A DNA stretch of 41,569 nt from Phycisphaera mikurensis NBRC 102666. GTDB taxonomy: Bacteria > Planctomycetota > Phycisphaerae > Phycisphaerales > SM1A02. The position numbers were made by a program, and so were the translations under genes. Shown in pieces: positions 7,186 through 15,594 of this stretch (within the stretch, counting starts at the first letter, position 1; every line of letters begins with the position of its first letter). The DNA is taken from assembly GCA_945878575.1 (NCBI GenBank), contig CAMDUB010000018.1:1-41569 (forward strand), read 5' to 3'. The notes below the pieces were generated by a model, which saw nothing but the letters and a program-made list of their open reading frames with translations, was not told the DNA's origin and ran no database searches.

Positions 7186-9294
7186 ATGTCAAGAAACAGG
7201 CTGCTCATCATCGGCGTCGCGTTGTCAGTCATGGCAGCGATCTTGGTCTATGCCGTTGCCTCCAAGTTCAGTGACGGCGGTACCCCCACCGTTCCCCGCA
7301 CATCGCAGCCAATGGGATATGCCACTCGAGAATTGCCAGCTGGGCATCTCGTGGTAGCAGCAGACTTGCAATCAGACCGTGGTGTTAAAGATTCCGCAGG
7401 AGAGCGCGTCTACTCTGCAGGCGGCGCAGCCGAAGGACGAACACTCGTGACTGCGGTCCAAAAGGGTCAACTCATCCGCGAGGATGATCTGGCTGCACGT
7501 GGTTCAGGTGAAGCAATTGCTAGTCAACTTGAGCCTGGCTACCGAGCCATCACTGTCACCCTGCGCGACACTGGTCCGGGAGTTGCTCTCTACCCAGGCG
7601 CCATGGTTGATGTCTTAGCAACACTCGAAGTGCCCATTCGTGGCACAAGCCAAAAAGAAACTATCACGCGCACCGTGCTTGAAGGAAGCCGTGTGCTTGC
7701 CGTCAATAATGAAGCAGTTGGTACGCGCGTTACCAGCGATCGCAAGCAGGATCAACGTCGCTTAAGCGTCACGCTTGCAGTCACACCCGACCAAGCTGCA
7801 CAAGTAGAACTTGCTAGTACACGCGGCGTGATCGGAATCACTCTGCGTTCGTCTGACGAAAGTGCTGCTGGCAAAGCAGGATCCGTGCCCGCTTCTGCAA
7901 ACACCGTCATGGGACGTCAGATCCAGCCAACTGATGGCACCGCGTCATCACAAGGCGAATCATCATCCTCGCGCAGCACGCAAGGTGCGTCAAACTCTGC
8001 ATCCGGTGTTGATACTGCCGGACTTGAGTTTCGACTGTCACAGTTCTTTGGTGTCGATCTCAAAGTCGAAGACATCGGTGGAACAATTGCATTGCGCGGC
8101 TCAATGCCCAATGTGGCCACCGCAGTACAGGTACGAAACTTTATGACATCCACCGGACTTCGCTGGGTGGATGTCACGCGGATCGCGGGCGTTCAACAGG
8201 TGCAACTCAAAGTTCGTATCGCAGAGGCAAGCCGCACTGCCCTGCGTGAACTTGCTGCGGGTGCACTGATCGGCGGCAACAGTGTGTTCGGTGGAGTGCA
8301 GTCGCCGGGCGGCACGCCCTTCCAACCCGTAAACATTCAGCCAAGGCCTGGTGCGCCTGTCGGCGATCCGCAATTCATGTACGGCAACAACCCAGTGACG
8401 AGCGCCACCACGCTCTTTGCTGGCGTCACTGGCGCAGACCTTGAGGTGTACCTACAGGCACTTAGCGAAAATCGTTACATCCGATTGCTGGCAGAGCCAA
8501 ACCTCGTTGCAGTGAGCGGCGAAAGTGCCACGTTCCTCGTTGGCGGTGAGTTCCCCATTCCAATCGTGCAAGGCTCGGTTGTTGGCGGTGGTAGCACCAT
8601 CACCATCGAATACAAAGAGTTTGGCATCCGTCTCAACTTCCGACCAGAAGTCCTCGGCGATGGCAAAATTCGCCTCGAAGTAGCACCAGAAGTCAGTGAA
8701 CTCAGTCAAATCGGCGCGCTGAACCAGAACGGGTTCACCATTCCAAGTTTGGTCACACGCCGTTCAAGCACCACCGTGGAACTCAGTAGCGGTCAATCAT
8801 TTGCCACTGCTGGTCTGTTGCGTAGTTTGGAGCAAGCCACCGTTGCGCGAATTCCGGTGCTTGGAGACATGCCTGTATTTGGGGCACTCTTTCGCAGCGT
8901 TCGCTATGAACAAGCGCAGACCGAACTGGTGATCATGGTCACTGCCAATCTGGTCGAGCCACTCTACGACGGCATGGATCGCCCCATGCCCGGCGACTTG
9001 CATGAGGCTCCGAATGATTGGGAACTCTTCATGAATGGGCAGACTGCTGGTGCTGTTGCCATCGGCAGTCCCATGGCTCGACTGAAGACCTTGGGCTTGG
9101 AAGGTATTCGCGGTCCGGGCGCTTGGCGCCGCCCCGATGACTCTCGAGCCCTCGCTGCCGATCCGTTGCCGACTGCTGGCAGCGCCAAGCATTCCGCGCC
9201 TGCCGCTACGCCAGCGTCCGCCGTAGTCGAAACGCCCACCGCTACAGCCATTCCAGTTGCAAGTGCCGCCAAGAGCGAGACTCTCACCCCGTGA
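7186..9294 (+). CDS. Fused CpaB-CpaC: Flp pilus RcpC/CpaB domain plus outer-membrane secretin
   Basis: One continuous 702-residue frame carries two normally separate Tad proteins. Residues 1-25 are a membrane anchor or signal. About 44-104 form a SAF domain (ATRELPAGHLVVAADL, GQLIREDDLA) and 115-221 the RcpC/CpaB domain (ITVTLRDTGPGVALYPGAMV). Residues 222-277 are a Ser/Gly/Gln-rich linker. About 278-333 look like a BON-type domain, and 335-592 are the secretin (LLAEPNLVAVSGESATFLVG; PVLGDMPVFGALFRS; ELVIMVTANLVEPL). The tail has the CpaC-like HEAPNDWELFMNG. The secretin half has no signal peptide, no SD-preceded start, and lacks the usual pilus-secretin N-domain. The stop overlaps the cpaF start (GTGA). 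It would build the outer-membrane channel for the Flp pilus. Confidence 0.9.
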   Translation: MSRNRLLIIGVALSVMAAILVYAVASKFSDGGTPTVPRTSQPMGYATRELPAGHLVVAADLQSDRGVKDSAGERVYSAGGAAEGRTLVTAVQKGQLIREDDLAARGSGEAIASQLEPGYRAITVTLRDTGPGVALYPGAMVDVLATLEVPIRGTSQKETITRTVLEGSRVLAVNNEAVGTRVTSDRKQDQRRLSVTLAVTPDQAAQVELASTRGVIGITLRSSDESAAGKAGSVPASANTVMGRQIQPTDGTASSQGESSSSRSTQGASNSASGVDTAGLEFRLSQFFGVDLKVEDIGGTIALRGSMPNVATAVQVRNFMTSTGLRWVDVTRIAGVQQVQLKVRIAEASRTALRELAAGALIGGNSVFGGVQSPGGTPFQPVNIQPRPGAPVGDPQFMYGNNPVTSATTLFAGVTGADLEVYLQALSENRYIRLLAEPNLVAVSGESATFLVGGEFPIPIVQGSVVGGGSTITIEYKEFGIRLNFRPEVLGDGKIRLEVAPEVSELSQIGALNQNGFTIPSLVTRRSSTTVELSSGQSFATAGLLRSLEQATVARIPVLGDMPVFGALFRSVRYEQAQTELVIMVTANLVEPLYDGMDRPMPGDLHEAPNDWELFMNGQTAGAVAIGSPMARLKTLGLEGIRGPGAWRRPDDSRALAADPLPTAGSAKHSAPAATPASAVVETPTATAIPVASAAKSETLTP

Positions 9295-10604
9295 GCACTG
9301 GCGAAGCATCGACTCCCGCCCACATGAAATCGACCGCGTTGCGGCGCGAATTGCATGAGCGACTACTGGCGACATTTGACTTCACTGCTGCAGCCAAGCT
9401 CAGTCGTGAACAACTCATTACGCAGTGCAGTGCTCGGATTCAGGAACTCATTGAGCGATCTGGGCAAGTAGTTTCCGACGATCTCCGCGCACAATTGGTG
9501 CAGGGCGTACTTGATGACATCTTTGGCCTCGGACCACTTGAGCCGCTGTTTGCGGATCAGGAAATCACCGACATTCTGGTGGTAGGTGCCGACCGCATAT
9601 TCATTGAGCGTAAGGGCAAGTTGCACGAAAGTACTGCCAAATTCCGTGACAACGCACACCTCATGCATGTCATCCAGCGCATCGTTCGCAATGCAGGACG
9701 AAGGATCGACGAACGTTCCCCGATGGTTGACGCTCGCCTACCTGACGGCTCGCGCGTCAACGCCATCATCCCGCCACTAGCGGTAGACGGTGCGCAACTG
9801 AGCATCCGACGCTTCCCTACCCGCGCGCTGGGTCTCGATTGGCTTGTGCAGCAAGGAACCCTGCACGCCGAGACCGCTGCTCTACTCCGCGCCGCGGTTG
9901 CCGGACGCCTAAACATCATCATCTCTGGCGGTGCAGGCGTCGGCAAGACAACGCTCCTCAATGCGGCATCGGCATCACTTGGTCCGCGCGAGCGCGTGAT
10001 CACCATTGAAGATGCGGCAGAGTTGCGACTTGAAGGCGTGCATGTGGTTCGACTCGAAACGCGCGCTGCCAATGTAGAAGGTGTGGGCGCAGTCGCCGCT
10101 AGCGATCTCTTGCGTAATGCACTACGAATGCGCCCAGATCGCATCATCGTTGGCGAGTGCCGCGGCGCTGAAGCGTTCGACATGATGCAGGCGATGAACA
10201 CTGGTCACGAAGGCTCCATGACCACGCTCCACGCCAACGGCGCGCGCGATGCGCTGCATCGGCTGGAGTCCATGTTGGCCATGGGTGGCATGGACATGCC
10301 ATTGCGTGTACTCCGAGACTATGTGGCATCTGCCATCAACCTAGTAGTGCATGTCACACGGCTACCGGACGGGCGTCGTGTTGTCAGCGAAGTGTGCGAA
10401 GTTGGTGACGCGAATGAAGAAGGCGTGAACGTTCGCATGCTGCACAAATTCCGAATCACCCGCGTACATGGCGAAGAAGTAGAGGGTGTCTTCGAATCCA
10501 CCGGGGCAACACCCAACTTTCTTGATGGACTTGCTTCGCGCGGCATCACACTGGACCCCAAGATGTTCATTGCGGGCGCCCTTCGTTCAGAGGGATCGGC
10601 GTGA
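9291..10604 (+). CDS. cpaF: Flp pilus assembly ATPase CpaF (TadA)
   Basis: This hexameric secretion ATPase of the VirB11/CpaF family powers pilus extension, and in Tad systems often retraction too. Visible motifs are Walker A GGAGVGKT (213-220), the Asp box around ITIEDAAELRL, Walker B in RPDRIIVGECRGAEAFDM, and the His box TGHEGSMTTLHANGARDAL. Length 437 residues is normal. The GTG start overlaps the cpaBC stop (GTGA); Met12 is an alternative. It sits between the secretin and the TadB/TadC platform genes. TadZ/CpaE, which usually positions this machine, is not in the window. Confidence 0.96.
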   Translation: MSTGEASTPAHMKSTALRRELHERLLATFDFTAAAKLSREQLITQCSARIQELIERSGQVVSDDLRAQLVQGVLDDIFGLGPLEPLFADQEITDILVVGADRIFIERKGKLHESTAKFRDNAHLMHVIQRIVRNAGRRIDERSPMVDARLPDGSRVNAIIPPLAVDGAQLSIRRFPTRALGLDWLVQQGTLHAETAALLRAAVAGRLNIIISGGAGVGKTTLLNAASASLGPRERVITIEDAAELRLEGVHVVRLETRAANVEGVGAVAASDLLRNALRMRPDRIIVGECRGAEAFDMMQAMNTGHEGSMTTLHANGARDALHRLESMLAMGGMDMPLRVLRDYVASAINLVVHVTRLPDGRRVVSEVCEVGDANEEGVNVRMLHKFRITRVHGEEVEGVFESTGATPNFLDGLASRGITLDPKMFIAGALRSEGSA

Positions 10605-11500
10605 GCGGCTTGAGCCCCGTGTTTTGGGCTCCACTACTCGCTGCAGTTAGCGTGGGTGCGGCATGGTATTTCTTGGTAGTTCGGCCAGAACGAACGCTCG
10701 GGTCGCAACTGGGGGCGCAACTGGGGGCGCAACTAAGGCCGCAACTCAAGGCTGCCGCGCGTGCGACTCAATCACGCATGGTTCTGTTTGTAAACCACCC
10801 GCGCGTTCGGCCGTACCTTGGATTGCTCACGGCCGGAATCATCTGGATCGTTGGAGGTCGCGGCGGACCAGCCATGGCAGTTCTTGCCGTCTGGTATGCC
10901 ACGCGCACAATCTTGCGAATACGGTCGCGCAATCGGCTTGCCGTTGAACAAGAGCGATGTGCACTTCATGCCATCAGCACTGCAAGCCGAGCATTGCGCG
11001 CGGGTATCCCAATCACTGGAATGCTGCAGATTCTTGCAACTGAAGGTGAGGGCGAGGCCGGGAAGGCATTTCAGGAAATCGTGCAACGCGACAATCTTGG
11101 CGAGGAACTACCCGCGAGCGTGCGTGGTGTCCTGCTGACTTCGCCGATTCCTGCATTGCGTGCATTTGGACTTGCGCTCCTTGTGCAAATGGAAGCGGGG
11201 GGAAACATCGCAGATATCACCGATCGACTGGCTCGTTCCCTCATTGATCGAGGGCGAGTCCGTCGTCGCGCAAAGACCATTGTGGCCTACGGACAGACTG
11301 CTGCAAACATTCTCGCCATGACTCCTGTGATTGCCGTGACGCTCATGTCCATGAATGTGGATGGCTACTCAGAATTCATCTTGAATCGCCCTGCTGGCAA
11401 TGCCATTCTTGGCGTGTCCGCACTGATGCTTGCTCTCGGACTCGTCTCCGTGCAGCGCATCTGTCGAATTGAATTGGCTCAAAGTGCGAGGGCATCATGA
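10601..11500 (+). CDS. tadB: Tad pilus inner-membrane platform protein TadB
   Basis: The 299-residue protein has two N-terminal membrane helices (VFWAPLLAAVSVGAAWYFLV and a second near residue 80), a cytoplasmic GspF/TadB domain (ALHAISTASRALRAGIPITG ... LALLVQMEAGGNIADITDRL) and C-terminal helices. TadB and TadC together form the platform on which the CpaF ATPase acts. The GTG start overlaps the cpaF stop (GTGA). The loop after the first helix has four tandem xxQL units from a 12-bp DNA repeat, probably an unimportant expansion. Confidence 0.9.
   Translation: MSGLSPVFWAPLLAAVSVGAAWYFLVVRPERTLGSQLGAQLGAQLRPQLKAAARATQSRMVLFVNHPRVRPYLGLLTAGIIWIVGGRGGPAMAVLAVWYATRTILRIRSRNRLAVEQERCALHAISTASRALRAGIPITGMLQILATEGEGEAGKAFQEIVQRDNLGEELPASVRGVLLTSPIPALRAFGLALLVQMEAGGNIADITDRLARSLIDRGRVRRRAKTIVAYGQTAANILAMTPVIAVTLMSMNVDGYSEFILNRPAGNAILGVSALMLALGLVSVQRICRIELAQSARAS
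10699..10746 (+). repeat. Four tandem 12-bp units inside tadB
   Basis: The units all end in CGCAACT; two consecutive copies (10711-10722 and 10723-10734) are identical. They encode the repeated xxQL tetrapeptide after the first membrane helix of TadB. This looks like replication slippage. Confidence 0.85.
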
Positions 11501-12306
11501 ACAGTGCCACGTCGTCGTCCGTCGATTCCCCCGCAGTGGATGTGGCTGTAAAGGACACCATGGTGGTGACCTTGCAGCGACTTCTTCCGACCGAAACGAT
11601 CGCACCGGCCTACCACCGCAGGCTCATTGGGGCTGGAATTAGTGACGCCAATGTGCAGTCGGCATTCCTTGCGATGCACGCCTTAGCCATCGGCGTGGGC
11701 GCGCTCGCTGCTGTCTGGGTAGTAGTCGATAAGAATCCGTCAGTCACAACATGGTTTCCCGCTGCCATGCTTGGCGGGTTGGCAGGTTGGTGGATTCCGA
11801 AGTCGTGGCTTGCATCAAAGGAGATGCAGCGACGCGTCGATATTGCAACCGACTTTCCAATCATGCTTGATCTTCTGCAAATCTCGCTTCAAGGTGGCAT
11901 GGGACTTCCAGCCGCTTGGGATGTGGTGGCTTCCACGCTGGCTGGCGCTGGCGACCCGTTGGCTTTAGAGATGCGAAGAATTGACCTAGAAATCAACTTG
12001 GGGACAAGCTGGAAATCCTCCCTGTTCGCTGCATCGGAACGGACCGGCGTACCGGAGTTCCAGGCACTTGGGTCACTTCTTCAACAGACTGAGCGATTCG
12101 GCACCGAAATGTCGACGATGATCCAAGTGTTGTCAGACTCGCTGCGACACGCGGAGGTCGAATCGCTTGAGGAACGAGCACATCGAGCCTCGGTGTTCAT
12201 GCTCGTGCCACTCGGAGTACTGCTTCTTCCTGCAACACTGCTGCTCATCGTTACTCCACTCATCAGCATGCTCCTTGAGACCCTCGAAGGGACTACTGCC
12301 AACTAA
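11497..12306 (+). CDS. tadC: Tad pilus inner-membrane platform protein TadC
   Basis: The protein has 269 residues with a GspF-type domain: RRVDIATDFPIMLDLLQISL, then QGGMGLPAAWDVVAS and LGSLLQQTERFGTEMSTMIQ, bracketed by hydrophobic helices (ALAIGVGALAAVWVVV near 65-80 and a C-terminal pair). It is the second platform protein of the Tad machine. The ATG overlaps the tadB stop (ATGA), so tadV-tadE and cpaBC-cpaF-tadB-tadC are two translationally coupled runs. Confidence 0.9.
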   Translation: MNSATSSSVDSPAVDVAVKDTMVVTLQRLLPTETIAPAYHRRLIGAGISDANVQSAFLAMHALAIGVGALAAVWVVVDKNPSVTTWFPAAMLGGLAGWWIPKSWLASKEMQRRVDIATDFPIMLDLLQISLQGGMGLPAAWDVVASTLAGAGDPLALEMRRIDLEINLGTSWKSSLFAASERTGVPEFQALGSLLQQTERFGTEMSTMIQVLSDSLRHAEVESLEERAHRASVFMLVPLGVLLLPATLLLIVTPLISMLLETLEGTTAN

Positions 12307-12335
12307 GCCCACCCTGGCACCTGGAACCTCCATCA

Positions 12336-12899
12336 ATGTCATTGAGAAATTACCTCTTTCGTCTACCTGTCGCCGTCACGCTGAGTGCCGTCTCACTCTT
12401 GCTCATCGGTTGCAGTACCGCCCCAAAGATGGCGCCCGATCGGCGCGTCATCGATGATGATGTGCAGTACGCAGCCGACCAGCAATTTGTGAAAGATCCC
12501 TTTGATGAGCAAGCACGGCTTGGCATGGTTCGGCAGCGAACGCTCGTTGAGGCTGACTTTCAAATTGATTCCGCAACGCTGTCTCCCCTTGGTCGCAAAG
12601 ATGTCACCATCCTTGCCCAAGCGGTTCGCGAAGACGGCGGCAGCATCTCCGTTCGAAAGGGTTATGTCAGTCAAGAACTGTATGACGCACGGGTCGCCGA
12701 AGTTCGCGCGCGGCTGGTTGCCGCTGGCATTCAGCTGGACCGGATCGTGATTGTCGATCGCCCCGCGGGCGGTACCGGAGAGGCAACTGCCGAGGCACTT
12801 GTGATTCGCAAAGATATCCGCAGCACACCGTTGCCGAACCCGAGCGGTCAGAAACTGAATCCGCAGGGCGGCTCGAGCGTTATGCAGGGGAACCAGTAA
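12336..12899 (+). CDS. Lipoprotein in the Tad locus, possible CpaD-like role
   Basis: The 187-residue protein has a lipoprotein signal with lipobox LLIGC (Cys26). The mature part has a segment VEADFQIDSATLSPLGRKDV followed by VRARLVAAGIQLDRIVIVDR, a layout like that of CpaD or OmpA-like pilus lipoproteins: a strand with a Leu-Ser-Pro turn, then a helix beginning with Ala/Arg and a strand about a hundred residues on. CpaD assists secretin localisation in Caulobacter. Sequence similarity is too weak to assert orthology. It starts 29 bp after tadC and ends 2 bp before tadD, so it belongs to the same operon. The C-terminal 30 residues are low-complexity, rich in Gly, Asn and Gln. Confidence 0.65.
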   Translation: MSLRNYLFRLPVAVTLSAVSLLLIGCSTAPKMAPDRRVIDDDVQYAADQQFVKDPFDEQARLGMVRQRTLVEADFQIDSATLSPLGRKDVTILAQAVREDGGSISVRKGYVSQELYDARVAEVRARLVAAGIQLDRIVIVDRPAGGTGEATAEALVIRKDIRSTPLPNPSGQKLNPQGGSSVMQGNQ

Positions 12900-12901
12900 C
12901 T

Positions 12902-13498
12902 ATGAATAACAGACCAATCATGTTTCTGACCACTCCAGTGGTTGCGTCTTTGCTGCTCTTGGCTGTTGGTTGCCAGGCCACCGAGGAAAAGCCCAAGGAT
13001 TGGTTTGAGGGTGGACCGATGCAGCCAGCCACGGCGGACACCTTGCAAATGACCGCGCGCGTCCTGGCAACCAAAGGTCGCACCGAACAGGCCGGGTTCC
13101 TCTTGAACCGCATGATCACCGAGTTCCCAGACCATCTGGGTACGTACACGGAAGGTGCCGAGATACTTCTCATCGAAGGACGAGTGGCCGAGGCGATCAA
13201 GTGGCTCGACCGGGGCCTCGCGAAGTACCCCAATCAATCGATCCTCCTGAATAACCGCGGGATGTGCCACCTCCTTGCTGCCGACATCCCTGCCGCGACC
13301 CGCGACTTTGAGACGGCCTATGCCGCCGACCCAGCGGACGCCGACTACGTCTCAAACTTGGCGTTGGCCAAGGCACTTGCTGGGGATGAGACCGGCGCGG
13401 CGCAACTCTGGACCCGGGTCGTGCCACCCTCGGATGTGGAGTCGAACATCAAATTGAGTCGGTCGGCGCGCGCCAAATTCAAGGCAGCCAGCCAGTAA
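12902..13498 (+). CDS. tadD: TadD-like TPR lipoprotein
   Basis: The 198-residue protein has a lipobox LAVGC (Cys24). It carries about four TPR-type helical repeats from residue 45 onward: the first at TADTLQMTARVLATKGRTEQ, the next at HLGTYTEGAEILLIEGRVAE, then SILLNNRGMCHLLAADIPAA, and ADADYVSNLALAKALAGDET. TadD is the TPR lipoprotein of the Tad apparatus, thought to aid secretin assembly. It follows the lipoprotein gene by 2 bp. Short length fits TadD. Confidence 0.82.
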   Translation: MNNRPIMFLTTPVVASLLLLAVGCQATEEKPKDWFEGGPMQPATADTLQMTARVLATKGRTEQAGFLLNRMITEFPDHLGTYTEGAEILLIEGRVAEAIKWLDRGLAKYPNQSILLNNRGMCHLLAADIPAATRDFETAYAADPADADYVSNLALAKALAGDETGAAQLWTRVVPPSDVESNIKLSRSARAKFKAASQ

Positions 13499-13680
13499 CA
13501 CGCCGGGAAAGTGTTGCGAAACCAGCTGCGGGTGCGCCCGTAAGCGGTCAGTCAAAATCCTTCGGGGGCAGTCGGGATTCTGCGCGCTCGATCGTTCAGA
13601 AATAAATTGAAATCTGCATAAATAGCGTTAATGGACTACACCGTTACGCAATTGTGTGCAGTTTGCATGAAGACTCCCAT

Positions 13681-13698
13681 TTGATGGTTGCCCATCAA
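13681..13698 (+). repeat. Inverted repeat TTGATGG-TTGC-CCATCAA upstream of flp
   Basis: A perfect 7-bp inverted repeat with a 4-nt loop. It overlaps the candidate -35 box of the flp promoter, so it could be an operator as well as a hairpin. Confidence 0.7.
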
Positions 13699-13716
13699 CA
13701 CTTAGAACGCTAGATT
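13688..13716 (+). promoter_or_regulatory. Candidate promoter of the flp pilin gene
   Basis: TTGCCC and TAGATT are 17 nt apart in the 293-bp gap before flp. A start near 13723 would give a leader of about 70 nt. The upstream part of the gap (13499-13680) is AT-richer than its surroundings and shows no gene. Confidence 0.45.
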
Positions 13717-13731
13717 TCCTCGTTCGATACT

Positions 13732-13746
13732 CTCACAAGTTGTGAG
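13732..13746 (+). promoter_or_regulatory. Palindrome CTCACAAGTTGTGAG, possible operator of flp
   Basis: A perfect 7-bp inverted repeat around one central G. It lies just downstream of the expected start of flp transcription, a position where a bound repressor would block elongation; as RNA it would be too tight to fold without a loop. Confidence 0.5.
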
Positions 13747-13791
13747 GGGTCGGATTGTGCCCCACTTAGTTTCATAACAGGAGACATCACT

Positions 13792-13977
13792 ATGACTATT
13801 GCAAACAAGATCATGAACTTCATCAAGGACGAGCGCGGCGCTGAAGTCACCGAGTTCGCCGTCGTAACCCTCGTTGTTGCTGGTGGAGCAACCGTTGGTA
13901 TGCAGGCCACGCGCGACAAGTTGGCTGACAAGAACGCTGACATGCTCGCAGCGATCGATGTTCCTGCTAACCCGTAA
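13792..13977 (+). CDS. flp: Flp type IVb pilin
   Basis: The 61-residue prepilin has a short leader ending IKDERG, cleaved after Gly16 by TadV, giving a mature pilin of 45 residues beginning AEVTEFAVVTLVVAGG. Glu at mature position 5 followed by Phe6 (the Flp motif, usually Glu-Tyr) and a hydrophobic helix to about residue 35 are as expected. It is the major subunit of the Tad pilus. AGGAG lies 9 nt before the ATG, one of the best SD sites in the locus, and a strong terminator follows, fitting high, separate expression. It is placed last in the cluster, whereas flp usually comes first. Confidence 0.92.
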   Translation: MTIANKIMNFIKDERGAEVTEFAVVTLVVAGGATVGMQATRDKLADKNADMLAAIDVPANP

Positions 13978-14004
13978 TACGCTCATCACCGTATAACGCA
14001 ACTC

Positions 14005-14041
14005 AAGACCTCGCCAAATTGGCGGGGTCTTGCTCTTTTTA
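14005..14041 (+). terminator. Intrinsic terminator of flp
   Basis: AAGACCTCGCC-AAATT-GGCGGGGTCTT is an 11-bp stem with one T-G pair, followed by GCTCTTTTTA. A classic rho-independent terminator. Confidence 0.92.
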
Positions 14042-14085
14042 GTCTTTCATAATCGGCATGGGCGCGAAGAGGGCACGTAACCACC

Positions 14086-14091
14086 TACACT
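14086..14091 (+). promoter_or_regulatory. Candidate -10 box of pepA, leaderless spacing
   Basis: TACACT ends 9 nt before the ATG and no SD is present. No -35 box is recognisable. Confidence 0.45.
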
Positions 14092-14100
14092 GACCGCCCA

Positions 14101-15570
14101 ATGTTCAGTTCCATCACGCTCGGATCATCCCGCTCGCCCGTCGTTATCGTAGGGGTCACCTCTGACGGGAAAACGGTGCCGGCCACCCATGCAAAGGTGC
14201 AGGCTGTTACCGACGCGCTTGAGACCCCGGGCTTCACTGCTGACAATGGTGAAGTGCTTGCAGCAGGAGCCAAGCATGTGCTGTTGGGACTCGGCGACCC
14301 CGCCCTGCTCACCGCCGCCACCGTCCGCGTTGCTGCAGCGAAGCTGATCCGTGTCCTCGACCGGCGCAAGGACAAAGCCATCAGCGTGGATCTCTCCGCG
14401 GGGTTCCCAAAGAACCGCACCGATGTGGAAGTGCTCGGCCGCGCGTTCGCCGAAGGTCTTGCCATGGCCAACTGGCGCGTTGATCACTTTGACGGCGCTG
14501 CATCGCGCAAACCAGAGCGTGGCGGCGCGTTGGTGATCGACTCCCCCGATGCGGACTTCGCTGATGGCATTCGCCGCGGGCTCCTTCTCGGCGGCGCAGT
14601 GAATTACGCCCGCACCATCGGCGCAACGCCTCCCAATATCTGCAACCCCGCCTGGGTTGCCGCGCAAGCCAAGAAATTGGCAAGCGACACCGGCCTCAAG
14701 TGCAAGGTCATTGATCATGCGCAAGCCAAGAAGCTGGGCATGGGTGGCTTGACCACGGTGAGTCACAGCAGCGTCGCCAAGGGCTGCCTGATTCACATTT
14801 CGCACATCCCGCGCAAGCGTTCGCGCGCGGCCAAGGGCAAGCGATTGGTCTTGGTTGGCAAGACCCTCACCTATGACACCGGCGGCTACAGCCTGAAGGT
14901 GAACAACGGCATGAAGGGCATGAAATACGACAAGTTGGGCGGCTGCGCTGTGCTTGGCGCCATGAAGGCGATTGCGGAACTGAAGTTGCCGATTGAAGTC
15001 CACGCCCTGCTCGCGGTTGCTGAGAACATGGTCTCCGGCGACAGCATGCGGCCGGATGACATCATCACCATGTACAACGGCGTCACCGTTGAAATCACCA
15101 ACACCGATGCCGAAGGGCGCCTGGTGCTTGCCGACGCGCTCACCTACGCGGAGGAGGACTTGGAAGCCACGGCAATCATTGACGTTGCCACGCTGACGGG
15201 CGGCGTAGTGGTCGCGCTTGGTCACTTCTGCGCGGGTTGGTTCTGCAACGACGAAGGCCTATCGAAGGCAGTGGAAGCTGCCAGTGCCGAAAGCGGCGAG
15301 AAGCTTTGGAAACTCCCGCTATGGAAGGAGCACAAGGACTTCATGCGTGGCCAACATGCAGATCTGATCAACTCCAATCCACAGCGCAGCGCGCACCCAA
15401 TCCAGGGAGCAGCGTTCCTGAGTTACTTCGTGGACGAGAAGACGCCATGGGCGCACATTGACATCGCGGGCGTGGGCAACATCGATAGCGCCAACGACGT
15501 ATGCGCCGCCGGCCCCACCGGCTGGGGCGTCCGCCTCCTCACCGACCTCGTCGAACAACAATCAAAATAG
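14101..15570 (+). CDS. pepA: Leucyl aminopeptidase (M17 family)
   Basis: The cytosolic, two-metal aminopeptidase releases N-terminal residues in peptide turnover. The N-terminal 160 residues are the variable domain; the catalytic domain has VGKTLTYDTGGYSLKV, then MKYDKLGG and the signature NTDAEGRLVLADAL. All metal ligands and the catalytic Lys and Arg of the E. coli PepA scheme have counterparts. The motif differs from the usual GKGITFDSGG by Thr-Leu-Thr-Tyr-Asp-Thr, suggesting a divergent subfamily. Length 489 is normal. The last codons lie inside the left arm of a hairpin repeat. The frame opposite it is an artefact of codon bias. Confidence 0.95.
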   Translation: MFSSITLGSSRSPVVIVGVTSDGKTVPATHAKVQAVTDALETPGFTADNGEVLAAGAKHVLLGLGDPALLTAATVRVAAAKLIRVLDRRKDKAISVDLSAGFPKNRTDVEVLGRAFAEGLAMANWRVDHFDGAASRKPERGGALVIDSPDADFADGIRRGLLLGGAVNYARTIGATPPNICNPAWVAAQAKKLASDTGLKCKVIDHAQAKKLGMGGLTTVSHSSVAKGCLIHISHIPRKRSRAAKGKRLVLVGKTLTYDTGGYSLKVNNGMKGMKYDKLGGCAVLGAMKAIAELKLPIEVHALLAVAENMVSGDSMRPDDIITMYNGVTVEITNTDAEGRLVLADALTYAEEDLEATAIIDVATLTGGVVVALGHFCAGWFCNDEGLSKAVEAASAESGEKLWKLPLWKEHKDFMRGQHADLINSNPQRSAHPIQGAAFLSYFVDEKTPWAHIDIAGVGNIDSANDVCAAGPTGWGVRLLTDLVEQQSK

Positions 15571-15594
15571 TGCCGTTCCTCCCGGACCATTTTG
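15563..15594. repeat. Hairpin repeat, copy 1 (pepA 3' end)
   Basis: On the minus strand it reads CAAAATGGTCC-GGGAGGAACGG-CACTATTTTG; the arms pair around a GGGAGGA loop with one bulged base and one G-T pair. The pepA stop codon is inside one arm. Same core as the three copies at 15639, 31355 and 36175. Confidence 0.85.

Noticed and set aside
7900-8020. The CpaB-CpaC junction as a frameshift or fused pseudogene
   Set aside because: The frame is continuous, the linker has normal low-complexity composition, and no internal start with an SD or signal peptide follows; kept as a real fusion pending confirmation.
10699-10746. Tandem repeats in tadB as a CRISPR or regulatory array
   Set aside because: Units are 12 bp without spacers and encode an in-frame tetrapeptide repeat.
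14125-15225. Long open frame (366 codons) antisense to pepA
   Set aside because: It mirrors the codon bias of pepA and has no start signal or recognisable domain; pepA is certain.
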